A stretch of DNA of 64,000 bases from Brachyspira pilosicoli P43/6/78 (lineage in GTDB: Bacteria; Spirochaetota; Brachyspiria; Brachyspirales; Brachyspiraceae), in NCBI RefSeq assembly GCF_000325665.1, contig NC_019908.1, positions 2,294,001 to 2,358,000 on the forward strand. Reading direction: 5' to 3'. This document shows positions 18,194-28,019 of this stretch, in pieces. The notes beneath the pieces were generated by a model. The model was not told the DNA's origin. It did not search any database and saw nothing but the letters and a program-made list of their open reading frames with translations. Every line of letters starts with the position of its first letter. Within the stretch, counting starts at the first letter, position 1. Both the position numbers and the translations under genes were made by a program.

Positions 18194-19795
18194 TTATTTA
18201 GCTAATTTAGCATAATAAAACTTATGAGCACCAAGCGGGTCAAATATTACACCAGATAATTTTTTGCTAATCATAATAGGGTCAGTATAGAAATAAAGAG
18301 GAATTAAACCCATATCATTCATAAGTATATCTTCTGCTTCATGCATAGCTTTCATTCTAACATCTTGGTCTATAGTAGACATAGCAAGTTTTAGTTTATC
18401 ATCATAATTTTTATTAGAATAACCGCCATTGTTTTGTACGCTATAGCTTAAGAATACCCCAAGAAAACTCATAGGGTCATTATAATCAGCTATCCAACCA
18501 TGGCGAGCAATCATATAGTTTTTATTTTGTCTAGTATCTTGGAAAGTAGCCCATTCTTCTTGAGCTATAGTAGAATCTATGTTTAAATTCTCTTTCCACA
18601 TCTGCTGCACTGCCTCAAATATCTGTATATGTTCACCAGAATTTGATTTGAACTCTATTACAGGAAATCCATCACCATTAGGATAACCAGCTTCAGCAAG
18701 CAATCTTTTTGCCTCTTCTACATTCTTTTTATAATCTTCAGTTTTTATGCCGTAATAATCGCCTCCAACTTCTCTAAAATCTCCATTAACATCATTAACA
18801 CCGCTAGGAACCCAAGCACTTGCAGGAAGCTGTCCGCCTCTTGTAACTTGCTCTACTAAATAATTTCTATCTATTGCCAAAGTTAAAGCCTTTCTTACTC
18901 TCACATCTTTTAATACACTATTTGTAATATTAATACAATAATAATATGTACCTAAATATGGTGATATATGCATTAAACCTTCGCTTTGTAATGTTTCTAT
19001 ATCCTGAAGAGGAGGGTTGTTTCCAAAATGTATAGAACCTTCTTTTATACCAGCTACAGCAGCAGTACCATTTTGCATAAGTATAAATACTAATTTTTCT
19101 GGTACAATATTTTCACTATTCCAATAATTAGTGTTTTTTATCATTACAAGTCTGTCGTCAGTTCTTCTTTCTACCAAAGTGAAAGGACCATTGCCTATAT
19201 ATGTATCTGGTGAAAGAGTCCAATTATCTTTATTTTCTTCTATTATATCTTTTCTAACAGGGTAGAATGTAGGAAAAGCAGCAAGTTCTAAAAAATAAGC
19301 AGTAGGTGCATTTAATTTTACTTCAAGAGTGTTTTCATCTATAGCTTTAATACCCAAATCTGTAACAGGTTTTTTTCCAGAATTAATATCCATAGCATTT
19401 AATACAGGCTCAAATTGATAAGCATATTCAGAAGCTGTAATTGGATCAACAGCTCTCTGCCAAGAATAAACAAAGTCTTCAGCTGTAATCTTTTTACCGT
19501 CAGACCATTTAGCATTTTCTCTTATATGGAATGTGTAAGTTAAACCGTCTTCACTTATATCCCAGCTTTCTGCAACGCCTGGTATTATTTTATTATCTTT
19601 ATCTCTAGTAGCTAAACCTTCAAAAGCATGCTGAATATATATGCTTCCATCTACTGTAGAGTTTAATGCAGGGTCTATAGTTTTAGGCTCTGGACCTACA
19701 TTAATATATATTGCTCCTTCATCTGCTTTATTTCCGCCGCAAGAGATTGATACAATCATTAAAACAGATAAGAGTAATAAAGTTAAATGTTTCAT
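18194..19795 (-). CDS. oppA: Oligopeptide ABC transporter substrate-binding lipoprotein
   Basis: A 533-residue SBP_bac_5 family protein that captures peptides for an Opp-type importer. The signal peptide ends in the lipobox 'VSISCGG', so it is anchored to a membrane. Family signatures include 'ENAKWSDGKKITAEDFVYSW' in the N-terminal lobe and 'RKALTLAIDRNYLVEQV' in the hinge region. A TAGGAG site precedes the ATG. No permease or ATPase gene is adjacent. A clear paralogue lies at 36484-38079. Confidence 0.9.
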   Translation of the reverse strand: MKHLTLLLLSVLMIVSISCGGNKADEGAIYINVGPEPKTIDPALNSTVDGSIYIQHAFEGLATRDKDNKIIPGVAESWDISEDGLTYTFHIRENAKWSDGKKITAEDFVYSWQRAVDPITASEYAYQFEPVLNAMDINSGKKPVTDLGIKAIDENTLEVKLNAPTAYFLELAAFPTFYPVRKDIIEENKDNWTLSPDTYIGNGPFTLVERRTDDRLVMIKNTNYWNSENIVPEKLVFILMQNGTAAVAGIKEGSIHFGNNPPLQDIETLQSEGLMHISPYLGTYYYCINITNSVLKDVRVRKALTLAIDRNYLVEQVTRGGQLPASAWVPSGVNDVNGDFREVGGDYYGIKTEDYKKNVEEAKRLLAEAGYPNGDGFPVIEFKSNSGEHIQIFEAVQQMWKENLNIDSTIAQEEWATFQDTRQNKNYMIARHGWIADYNDPMSFLGVFLSYSVQNNGGYSNKNYDDKLKLAMSTIDQDVRMKAMHEAEDILMNDMGLIPLYFYTDPIMISKKLSGVIFDPLGAHKFYYAKLAK

Positions 19796-19884
19796 AATTT
19801 TTATTCTCCTATTTTTTTATATTAATTTTTATTATATTTTGTATGATGATATTGTCAATTATTTTATGAAATTATTATGTATTT

Positions 19885-20760
19885 TTATAATTCATTATTT
19901 TTTATTTTTTCTTCAGCATTTTTAAAATATCTATCATAAGCTTTTTTACAATAGTTTTCATGTTTGCTTTTTTGATTTGTTGGAGGGTTTTCAAATTTAT
20001 AAGGTCCGTTTACTTTCCAAGCGGTAAGTATTCCTATATTGATTGCATCTACTGGACATCTAAAAGCACAGCTTGCACACATAACACATTTATTTTTAAA
20101 CTTAATGTTTCCATTATCATCATTATAAATATTGTTAACAGGGCATTTTTTTACGCATAAATTACAATGAGTACATATGTTTTTTACTTTAAAAAGGTTG
20201 CCATTAACTTTCATAGCAGGGTGCTCTATTCTAAAAAGAAAAGCAATAAATCTTCCAAATGGAAATTTTTTAAGAAATACTTGTTTATTTTCTAATATCT
20301 CTTTTAAATCTATAGCACATAATTGTTTGGCAGCTTTCCACATCTTTGAAGCCATCTCATCAGTATGTCTAAATACCAAATTATAAGGCATAACATAATG
20401 ATACTCATTCGTAAGTATATAGCCTTTTTTATTTAATCTAGCCATTAAAGGTTCTGATGAAATGTTGTTTATTGATAGAGGTTCTCCGGAAGTTTTTAAT
20501 ATAAAGATTTTTTTATCTTTACTTTGAGGAAATAATTTTATTAAATCAAAAATTGGATATGGAGCATTAAAACCATGAATAGGGTAGGCTAATCCTACAT
20601 AATCATAATCATTTGGATTTGGTAAATTATCAAAATTGTCTGTAACTTTATATATAGTGATATTTATATTATTTTCTTCAAAATTTTTTTTATATTCATT
20701 TACAATTTTTTCTGTATTACCTGTACCAGAAAAATAATATATTATTGCATTTTTATTCAT
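19885..20760 (-). CDS. EFR1-type flavodoxin-ferredoxin fusion protein
   Basis: A 291-residue redox protein. The N-terminal half is a flavodoxin-like domain with the FMN phosphate loop 'FSGTGNTEKIV'. The C-terminal half holds two [4Fe-4S] clusters: 'CTHCNLCVKKCP' and 'CVMCASCAFRCP'. This arrangement is the EFR1 family of cytoplasmic electron carriers found in anaerobes. Partners are not visible nearby; it stands alone between oppA and the divergent peptidase gene. Confidence 0.85.
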   Translation of the reverse strand: MNKNAIIYYFSGTGNTEKIVNEYKKNFEENNINITIYKVTDNFDNLPNPNDYDYVGLAYPIHGFNAPYPIFDLIKLFPQSKDKKIFILKTSGEPLSINNISSEPLMARLNKKGYILTNEYHYVMPYNLVFRHTDEMASKMWKAAKQLCAIDLKEILENKQVFLKKFPFGRFIAFLFRIEHPAMKVNGNLFKVKNICTHCNLCVKKCPVNNIYNDDNGNIKFKNKCVMCASCAFRCPVDAINIGILTAWKVNGPYKFENPPTNQKSKHENYCKKAYDRYFKNAEEKIKNNEL

Positions 20761-20918
20761 ATTATAAACGCCTTTATATTTTTAATTTTATTTATTATAA
20801 CAAAAAAATATAATATTTAAAGTTTAATTATTATTTAAGATTTTTACATATTAGCTCAGCTTGACTTTTGCTAATAAATAGTTAAAATATAAATAAAGAT
20901 TAGGATATACTTTATATT

Positions 20919-22121
20919 ATGAATTTCAAATTAATTTTTATAACACTCATCAGTTCAATTTTAATTTCTTGTTATAGTCCATTTTTTCTTACAGATACTG
21001 AGGGCTTTTCTGTATATAGATCTTCTTCATCTGGAAGCGGATTATCTTCAGATTTTATAAAAGCAACTATCGCAAAAGAAACAGAAAACTTAATTGTATA
21101 TGTAGAAAAAGATGAGAGTTATAATTCCAGCAGTTTAGATTTAGTTTGTAATGAATTTGAAAAACATTATGCAAAAGAAAAATCAATTTACGGCAATCAT
21201 ACAGATGTTGATAATAATGGTAAGATTATTATTTTATTTTTAGATTTAAATCCTGAATCTGGAAATGGTTCTATACTTAATGGATATTTTAACCCTGCTG
21301 ATTTAATAGATGATCAGGGTAATAATGCTGATATGCTTTATATGGATTTAGGCGGACTTAATAATAATCCATATTATATGGCTGGAACAATATTACATGA
21401 ATTGCAGCACTTAATAAATTATAATGTTAATGTATTAGGAAATGGAAGAGATATTGAGGTATGGCTTAATGAGGCTTTATCAGAATCTACTTCTGTTTTG
21501 TTTAATAAAACAACAGTTAATAGCAGAAATAGAGAATTTAATAGTATAAATTATTATTGTTTTTATACTTGGGATTTGCCTATAAATGTATTTGCTAATT
21601 ATCCTTCTGCTTCTGTTTTTATGAATTGGCTATATATTAAAAGCGGTTATAATGATAATATATTTAAGAATATTGCTGCTTCAAAAGAAGTTAATGCATA
21701 TAGAAGAGTTTTATCTACAGTAAATACAATTTCTTCATCTTGGGATAGTTTGCTTATTCAATGGATAGAAGATGTTAATAATGGTCTTGTTTCAGGGGCT
21801 AAAATTAATAAGATTGATAAGACTTATGCTAATACATATATACCTTTATTTCCTGGTGCTTTATTAGTTTTTGACCAACTTGTTGTAGGAAATATTGATA
21901 CTAGCAGCATTTCTCTTTTAAAAAGTAAACAGAATAATAATTCACTTATATTATTAAATAATGACACATATGTTGGTAATACTCCTACTGCTGTAAATAT
22001 TACATTTAATTCAAGCAGTAGTTCTATTTTAAGGAGTTCAAAATCATCAGCACAAACTAATTCTTATTTGGAAGTAATAAGTAATACTAAACCTAAATAT
22101 AGAAATATATTATTAAAATAA
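20919..22121 (+). CDS. M30 (hyicolysin)-like zinc metallopeptidase lipoprotein
   Basis: A 400-residue exported protein. The signal peptide ends 'SSILISC' with C18 as the likely lipidated cysteine. The zinc motif is 'HELQH' (H160, E161, H164) and 'WLNEALSE' with E185 matches the downstream third ligand of gluzincins such as family M30. 'DNNGKIIILFLDL' and 'ADMLYMDLGG' also fit M30. The likely role is surface or periplasmic proteolysis, possibly on host proteins; substrate unknown. It shares a terminator with the convergent ptsI. Confidence 0.75.
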   Translation: MNFKLIFITLISSILISCYSPFFLTDTEGFSVYRSSSSGSGLSSDFIKATIAKETENLIVYVEKDESYNSSSLDLVCNEFEKHYAKEKSIYGNHTDVDNNGKIIILFLDLNPESGNGSILNGYFNPADLIDDQGNNADMLYMDLGGLNNNPYYMAGTILHELQHLINYNVNVLGNGRDIEVWLNEALSESTSVLFNKTTVNSRNREFNSINYYCFYTWDLPINVFANYPSASVFMNWLYIKSGYNDNIFKNIAASKEVNAYRRVLSTVNTISSSWDSLLIQWIEDVNNGLVSGAKINKIDKTYANTYIPLFPGALLVFDQLVVGNIDTSSISLLKSKQNNNSLILLNNDTYVGNTPTAVNITFNSSSSSILRSSKSSAQTNSYLEVISNTKPKYRNILLK

Positions 22122-22138
22122 ATTAATAAATACAATAA

Positions 22139-22174
22139 AAAAAGGAGCTTCAATTAATATTGAAACTCCTTTTT
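22139..22174. terminator. Bidirectional terminator between the peptidase gene and ptsI
   Basis: AAAAAGGAGCTTCAAT at 22139-22154 pairs with ATTGAAACTCCTTTTT at 22159-22174, with one mismatch. Confidence 0.85.
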
Positions 22175-22190
22175 ATTTTTCTAATAATTA

Positions 22191-23936
22191 TTAATAACTT
22201 ATAGTTTCGCCTCTTTCATGAACTTCTAAGAATCTAAGCAGTTCAGCTTTTACTTCTTCTGCTGTAGATAAAGTTAGAACTCTTCTAGCAAGCATAGCAC
22301 ATTCGCTTTTGTCTAAAGATATAATCATTTTCTTAACTTCAGGTACAGATATAGCTGACATAGAAAATACATCAAGTCCTAAACCAAATAGCAAAGGTAC
22401 AGCAAGTAAATCACCGGCAAGCTCTCCGCACATTGATATTATAATACCATTAGCATGAGCACCATCTATAGCCATTTTTATAGCAATAAGCACAGAAGGG
22501 TTGTAAGGGTCACATATAGAAGCAATTTTTTCATTACCTCTATCAGAAGCTAAAGTATATTGAGTTAAGTCATTTGTACCTATAGAGAAGAAATCAGATT
22601 CTCTAGCAAAAGCTTCAGCTCTAAATACTACAGAAGGAGTTTCTATCATCATTCCAAGCTCTAAAGCTTCATTAAATGCTATATTTTCCTTCATTAGTTC
22701 TAATTTACATTCATTGAATATATTTTTAGCCTTTCTTAATTCTTCTATAGATACAATCATAGGAAGCATAACTTTTATTTTACCGAAAGCAGAAGCTCTA
22801 AGTAAAGCCCTAAATTGAGTTTTAATAATAGCAGGCTTATCCAAACATATTCTCAAAGCTCTCCAACCTAAAGCAGGGTTTTCTTCTTTTGGCATTTCCA
22901 AATAAGGCAAATATTTATCTCCGCCAATATCCATAGTTCTTATTGTAACAGTATGTCCGCTCATAGCCTCAGCAACTTCTTTATATGCTTTGAATTGCTC
23001 TTCTTCTGTAGGGAAGTTTGTGTTTTCCATAAAAAGAAACTCTGTTCTATAAAGCCCAATACCATCAGCGCCGTTTTTTAATACACCGCCTAAATCTGCA
23101 GGAGAACCGATATTAGCATAAACTCTTATTTTTGTGCCGTCTTTTGATATAGCATCTCTATGAGCATATTCTTTTAATAAAGCTCTTTTTTTGTCAAACT
23201 CTTCTTTTAGTTTTTCTGAATCTTCTATAGATTTTTCAGTTGGATTTATAATTACTCCGCCAGTATTACCATTTAATATGATAATATCTTCGTTTTTTAT
23301 ATCTTTTATTATTTCACCAATACCAACAACAGCAGGAATCTCTAATGATCTAGCCATAATAGAAGTATGAGAAGTACGTCCGCCTATTTCTGTAATAAAA
23401 CCTAATGTATTATCTAAATCTAAATTAGCAGTGTCTGATGGTGTCAAATCTCTTGCTACAACTATTGAGTTTTCAGGAAGTGCAGATAAATCTAAAATTT
23501 TCTCGCCTCTAATATTTCTTATCCATCTTTCTGCTATATCAGTTAAATCATTAGCTCTTTCTCTTAAGTATTCATCTTCCACTTCAGATAAAATTTGTTT
23601 GTATACTTCTATCCCTTTTGATAAAGCATAATCAGCAGAAACTTTATCATCAGTAATAATACCATTTACTTCCTCTAATAAATCCTCGTCCTCAAGTAAA
23701 GTAATATGTGCATCAAATATGCTAGCCTTTTCTGCAGAAACTTTTTTAGATGCTATTTCTCTTATCTTTTCAAGCTGTTCTTTAGTTTTATTTCTAGCCT
23801 CAAGGAGTTTGATTTTTTCTTTCTCTGGATCTTTACATGGACATTTATTAAGCTCTATTTTTTTAGGGTTAAATATATAAATTTTACCTATTGCTATACC
23901 GGGAGATACCCCAATACCAGTTATTCTTTTTTCCAT
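22191..23936 (-). CDS. ptsI: Phosphoenolpyruvate-protein phosphotransferase (PTS enzyme I)
   Basis: Enzyme I passes phosphate from phosphoenolpyruvate to HPr. The 581-residue protein has normal length, the active-site histidine in 'GGRTSHTSIMARSLEIPAV', the PEP-binding 'GIGLYRTEFLFM' and the C-terminal 'SIGTNDLTQYTLA' and 'CGELAGD' motifs. It lies 19 bases downstream of ptsH in the same transcript. Confidence 0.96.
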   Translation of the reverse strand: MEKRITGIGVSPGIAIGKIYIFNPKKIELNKCPCKDPEKEKIKLLEARNKTKEQLEKIREIASKKVSAEKASIFDAHITLLEDEDLLEEVNGIITDDKVSADYALSKGIEVYKQILSEVEDEYLRERANDLTDIAERWIRNIRGEKILDLSALPENSIVVARDLTPSDTANLDLDNTLGFITEIGGRTSHTSIMARSLEIPAVVGIGEIIKDIKNEDIIILNGNTGGVIINPTEKSIEDSEKLKEEFDKKRALLKEYAHRDAISKDGTKIRVYANIGSPADLGGVLKNGADGIGLYRTEFLFMENTNFPTEEEQFKAYKEVAEAMSGHTVTIRTMDIGGDKYLPYLEMPKEENPALGWRALRICLDKPAIIKTQFRALLRASAFGKIKVMLPMIVSIEELRKAKNIFNECKLELMKENIAFNEALELGMMIETPSVVFRAEAFARESDFFSIGTNDLTQYTLASDRGNEKIASICDPYNPSVLIAIKMAIDGAHANGIIISMCGELAGDLLAVPLLFGLGLDVFSMSAISVPEVKKMIISLDKSECAMLARRVLTLSTAEEVKAELLRFLEVHERGETISY

Positions 23937-23955
23937 AAGTTATTTCCAAATAATA

Positions 23956-24222
23956 TTAATCTTTTAAATTAGCTAAAAACTCTTCTATTTTCTTTAAAGC
24001 TTCTTGTTCATTTTCTCCGTCACAATATACAGTTAAAACAGAACCTTTCTTTACACCTAGTGATAATACTTTTAAAAGTGATGAAGCATTAACCTTTTTA
24101 CCTGCTTCATTTTCTATTTCTACTTTACAATTAGTTAAAGTTTTTATAAATGTAACAAATTCATTACCTGGTCTTGCATGAAGACCTGTTTCATTTTGTA
24201 TAGTAACTTGGCCTTTAGTCAT
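23956..24222 (-). CDS. ptsH: Phosphocarrier protein HPr
   Basis: An 88-residue HPr with the phosphorylated histidine H15 in 'NETGLHARPGNEF'. The position equivalent to the regulatory Ser46 of Gram-positive HPr is S48 in 'VNASSLLKVLSLG', so HPr-kinase regulation is possible, though no kinase gene is in the window. It has an AAGGAG ribosome site and a clear promoter, and leads the ptsH-ptsI operon. Confidence 0.93.
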   Translation of the reverse strand: MTKGQVTIQNETGLHARPGNEFVTFIKTLTNCKVEIENEAGKKVNASSLLKVLSLGVKKGSVLTVYCDGENEQEALKKIEEFLANLKD

Positions 24223-24253
24223 ATAAACTCCTTTTTACATTATTCTATATTAA

Positions 24254-24281
24254 AGTATAGCAGTTTTTTGTGTTTTGTCAA
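24254..24281 (-). promoter_or_regulatory. Promoter of ptsH-ptsI
   Basis: On the minus strand TTGACA (plus 24276-24281) and TATACT (plus 24254-24259) are separated by 16 bases, about 30 bases upstream of the ptsH start. Confidence 0.75.
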
Positions 24282-24350
24282 ATAAGAAATATTTTAGTAC
24301 AAAAAAGGTATTATATTTATATATAATAAGCGGGTATTATAACATAAAAA

Positions 24351-25133
24351 TTATTTTCTTCCATAATGAGTATCTATCATGTTGAAATATATACCTTGTA
24401 ATACCAAGTATGGGTATATTTTACATTTTAATAATTTCAAATTTGATATACCGCCTGTAAGAAATATTTTACTTTTTATGTTATATTTTTCTTTTATTGC
24501 TTTTTTTATTTCTGAAGCACTATAATTTACAGCACCTATTGTGTTATAAATAGAACCTGCCACTAATGCATCTTGAACATTATTATTAATAGGATTTGGA
24601 AGGTCTGTAATTTCTCCTATTTGAAAATATGGCAGAGAAGTTTTTCTTGATAATGCAAAGGAACTAGTTTTAGTACCTGGCATAATCATACCGCCTAAAA
24701 ATACAAAATCTGAAAGCATAACACTTATTGTAGTAGCTGTACCCATATCTATGACAACAGAGGCATATTTATTTTCTTCATTAGAGCCTTCTAAACATAT
24801 TGAAGCATAGGTTGAGAGTATTCTATCTATACCAACTGCATCTTTTGGTTCATACATATTGTCTTTTAATTGTATATCTTTGTGTGTAACTCTATATACA
24901 TCTTTTTTTAATATGTCTTTAACTGATGAAACAAACATATCATTTACTTTAAAAGATACACTGCTGTAAAAAACTTTATCAATTTTTCCGTCAAAATTTT
25001 CTTTTATCTCTCTTAAAGTTTTAAATAGCCCCAAAGCATTATGTTCATTAGCATTAAAATATATTGGATTATGGTCATCATCAAATATAGCTGATTTTAT
25101 TCTAGTATTTCCAATATCTCCTATCAAATACAT
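24351..25133 (-). CDS. coaX: Type III pantothenate kinase
   Basis: First step of coenzyme A synthesis, phosphorylating pantothenate. The 260-residue protein has the CoaX actin-like motifs 'DIGNTRIKSAIF' at the N-terminus, 'GIDRI' in the middle and 'VIDMGTATTISVM' for phosphate binding, with 'FLGGMIMPG' and 'LTGG' following. It starts two bases after the cca stop, so the two are cotranscribed. Confidence 0.93.
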   Translation of the reverse strand: MYLIGDIGNTRIKSAIFDDDHNPIYFNANEHNALGLFKTLREIKENFDGKIDKVFYSSVSFKVNDMFVSSVKDILKKDVYRVTHKDIQLKDNMYEPKDAVGIDRILSTYASICLEGSNEENKYASVVIDMGTATTISVMLSDFVFLGGMIMPGTKTSSFALSRKTSLPYFQIGEITDLPNPINNNVQDALVAGSIYNTIGAVNYSASEIKKAIKEKYNIKSKIFLTGGISNLKLLKCKIYPYLVLQGIYFNMIDTHYGRK

Positions 25134-25135
25134 AG

Positions 25136-26530
25136 CTAAGCCTCATTATTAATATTATTGCTTTCTAAAAAAATTCTAGTTTTCTCTATTAAAATGTCTT
25201 TTTCATTTAAATCAGGTTCATCTAATATTAAATCTAAGAGATAATTAAGTATTTTACCTATCATAGGGCCTTGCTTCAAATTAAACTCTCTAATTAAATC
25301 ATTTCCGTCAATTTTTAAATCTTTTACAGTAATAGCATTTTCTGCTTCTATAATTTTATCTATTCTAGCTAAAAGTTTTGGTATAGCCTTGCTTTCTTTA
25401 TCTTTTCTATTACCGCTTCCAATTCTGTCAGCTTCTCTCAATTTTAATAAAGGCTTAATATTTTCAACGCCCACCGCACGCATAAACCTTCTAACAGCTC
25501 CGTCAGTCCACTCATCTTGATAATAAAACATATGCTGTCTTACCAAAAGTGTAACAAACTCTATTTCAGCATTAGAATATTTTAATCTTTTCATTATTTT
25601 TTTAGCAACAGAAGAACCAACAACCTCATGATTATAATAAACAGGGTCATCTTGCTTTGATACTTTCTTTTGAACCATAGGCTTAGCAATATCATGGAAT
25701 AATGCAGCAAGTCTCACTAATAAAGTTAATTGGTCATTTTCTAATGGTTCTACAGCCTGTATAGTATGAAGTATATGATAATAAACGTCATATTTATGAA
25801 ATTTATTTTGATTAACACCAAAGCCCTGCATTAGCTCCGGCATAATTAAAGGAAGAACTCCTGTTTTTCTAAGAAGTTCTATACCTCTAAAAGGGTTATT
25901 TGATAAGAGTATTCCATTAAACTCTTCTCTTATTCTTTCAGATGCAATAGAAGCAAGCATACCTGTAGAATGACATATAGCTTCAAAAGTTTCTTTTTCT
26001 ATATCAAAATTAAGCTTTGTAGCAAATCTAATAGCCCTCATTATTCTAAGACCATCTTCGCTAAATCTTTCATAAGGATTTCCAACAGAACGCACAATTT
26101 TTCTTTTTATATCTTTCATTCCGTCAAACATATCTATAAGTGTGCCGTCTAATACATTATATGCCATAGCATTAATGGTTAAATCTCTTCTAGGCAAATC
26201 TTCTTCTATACTAGATGCATATTCTACTTTATCTGGGTGTCTTCCATCGCTATAGTTTCCGTCGCTTCTAAAAGTAGTTATTTCTACATGCATGTCTTCT
26301 ATTATTACTAATACAGTTCCATGTTTTATACCTGTTGGAACGGTGTATTTAAACATTCTCTGCACATCTTCTGGTTTTGCATCTGTGGTGATGTCGTATT
26401 CATGAGGTGTTATTCCCATTATAGAGTCTCTAACGGCACCTCCTACAAGGAAACATTTGAAACCTTCTATGTGTAAGATTCTAGCTATTTCTTTTACTGC
26501 ATGCGGTATGTTTGTAAATATTTTTTTCAC
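25136..26530 (-). CDS. cca: CCA tRNA nucleotidyltransferase / poly(A) polymerase family
   Basis: Class II nucleotidyltransferase, 464 residues. It has 'LVGGAVRDSIMG' and 'PHEYDITTDAKPE' in the catalytic head, 'RRDLTINAMAYN', the 'RIMRAIRFATKLNF' neck and a C-terminal HD domain ('ALFHDIAKP'). The enzyme most likely adds CCA ends to tRNAs; some relatives are poly(A) polymerases, and sequence alone by eye does not exclude that. It is upstream of coaX in the same operon. Confidence 0.85.
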   Translation of the reverse strand: MKKIFTNIPHAVKEIARILHIEGFKCFLVGGAVRDSIMGITPHEYDITTDAKPEDVQRMFKYTVPTGIKHGTVLVIIEDMHVEITTFRSDGNYSDGRHPDKVEYASSIEEDLPRRDLTINAMAYNVLDGTLIDMFDGMKDIKRKIVRSVGNPYERFSEDGLRIMRAIRFATKLNFDIEKETFEAICHSTGMLASIASERIREEFNGILLSNNPFRGIELLRKTGVLPLIMPELMQGFGVNQNKFHKYDVYYHILHTIQAVEPLENDQLTLLVRLAALFHDIAKPMVQKKVSKQDDPVYYNHEVVGSSVAKKIMKRLKYSNAEIEFVTLLVRQHMFYYQDEWTDGAVRRFMRAVGVENIKPLLKLREADRIGSGNRKDKESKAIPKLLARIDKIIEAENAITVKDLKIDGNDLIREFNLKQGPMIGKILNYLLDLILDEPDLNEKDILIEKTRIFLESNNINNEA

Positions 26531-26666
26531 TAATTGCTATCCAACTTTTTTACTTTTTATTCTTTATAGTATATACAATTTTTATCTTATTACAACTTTA
26601 TAAACTAATAAAACGAAATCATTATATTGATAAAATAATAAAAGTCAAATATATATTAATAAAAAA

Positions 26667-27029
26667 TTATTTTTTAATTTCAATATTTCTAGAAGCAACT
26701 ATATCAACCCCAACAACATTTTTAACAACAATATCTCCTATATGAATAGGTGCTTGAACTTCTATATTTTTTAAAGCCTCAAGACATTCTTTAATTTTTG
26801 ATTTGTCTATAGGCTCTTTAGTTTTTACAGGAAGCATTTTTAATTGTCCGTTTTTTACTTTTACTATAGAAGTAACCATTCTTACAGGACGCACAACTTC
26901 ATCTCTAGCATAAGTGTCGCCTCTTTTGCAAGTATTTCCTTTTACAGTTAAAACATTACTTCCTTCTAATTCTACAGACAAAGCACAGCCCATAGGACAG
27001 CATATACAAGTTAATTCTTTTTTTTCCAT
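26667..27029 (-). CDS. DUF1667 protein, glycerol-oxidation accessory
   Basis: A 120-residue protein with 'CICCPMGC' at the N-terminus and 'GNTCKRGDTYARDE', giving four conserved cysteines that could hold a metal or FeS cluster, then 'RPVRMVTSIVKVKNG'. This is the DUF1667 family, usually encoded next to GlpA-like dehydrogenases and FAD oxidoreductases. Here it is the last gene of the glycerol cluster, but an arginase-family gene stands between it and the oxidoreductases. Confidence 0.8.
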   Translation of the reverse strand: MEKKELTCICCPMGCALSVELEGSNVLTVKGNTCKRGDTYARDEVVRPVRMVTSIVKVKNGQLKMLPVKTKEPIDKSKIKECLEALKNIEVQAPIHIGDIVVKNVVGVDIVASRNIEIKK

Positions 27030-27083
27030 AATTAATTACTTCCTTATATATTTTTTAAATTATTTTTCTATGTTATTTTATAG

Positions 27084-27950
27084 TTACTTAAATAAGTCTA
27101 AATCTTCCATCATATTTTTAAGCATTATTTCAATTCTTGGCATATGTTCTGCTATAGTAAAGCCAACAATTTCCCTTTCTTTGGCAATATCATTTATTAT
27201 TCTTACTGTTTCGTTTATCTTCATTCCATTTGGAGAAACGCCGACAGCAGCTATTATTTCATTAGGGTCAAGCACATCTAAATCAAAATGTATCAAAACC
27301 TTAGAAGCATTAGATTTTTTAAGCCAATTTATTATATTTTCGCTTGAAGCTTCTTCATGAGAAAAATGAGGTATGCCGTATTCTTCTTGACGTTTTTTTA
27401 TATCATCTCTTTCCCAATCTCTAAGCCCTACAAATAATATTCTATCAGATGAAATTTTGCTTGGAAGTATAGAGCTTATATTTTTATCAACATTACCCAT
27501 ACAAGCACTAACAGCCATAGCATGATATCCAGCATAAGTATTATCTTCAGGCAAAGTAATATCAGGGTGAGCATCTATCCAAATTAAAGCAACATTATTA
27601 TCATATTTTTTATTTAGATATGTGAAAGGCACTACACTAACAGAACACTCTCCTCCGAAAGTTATTATTTTATCAGGATTATTTTTATTTAAAATATCTA
27701 ATGCATTTTTAGTTTGAGATACTATAAAATCATAATCCATAATACCATTTTTTATTTCTCTATTTTTTATATCTAAAGAAACAGGAACTTCTAAAGTTTT
27801 ATGATTATCATTTTGAGGAGCAAGTATGCTTAGTAATTTTGACCCAAGATAATAACCTCTTGAAGAATCTTCAGGCTTTAGTTCAGGTATCCAATGAGAA
27901 ATAATACCGCCCTGCCACTGCGGATAAATCAATCTTATAGTTTTACTCAT
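27084..27950 (-). CDS. Arginase/agmatinase family hydrolase
   Basis: A 288-residue ureohydrolase-family protein. The metal-binding motifs are visible as 'GGECSVSV', 'WIDAHPDI' and 'HFDLDVLDP', where the last usually begins with Ser; the second motif is otherwise canonical (DAHxD). Family members hydrolyse arginine, agmatine, formiminoglutamate or related guanidino compounds using two manganese ions. The substrate is not clear. It lies between the glycerol-type FAD oxidoreductase and DUF1667 genes, an unusual place for it. Confidence 0.75.
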   Translation of the reverse strand: MSKTIRLIYPQWQGGIISHWIPELKPEDSSRGYYLGSKLLSILAPQNDNHKTLEVPVSLDIKNREIKNGIMDYDFIVSQTKNALDILNKNNPDKIITFGGECSVSVVPFTYLNKKYDNNVALIWIDAHPDITLPEDNTYAGYHAMAVSACMGNVDKNISSILPSKISSDRILFVGLRDWERDDIKKRQEEYGIPHFSHEEASSENIINWLKKSNASKVLIHFDLDVLDPNEIIAAVGVSPNGMKINETVRIINDIAKEREIVGFTIAEHMPRIEIMLKNMMEDLDLFK

Positions 27951-28019
27951 ATATAAATAACCTCTTTTTGATATTTTTAATGCTTTTATTATATATGATA
28001 AAAATTGTTATTTAAAACT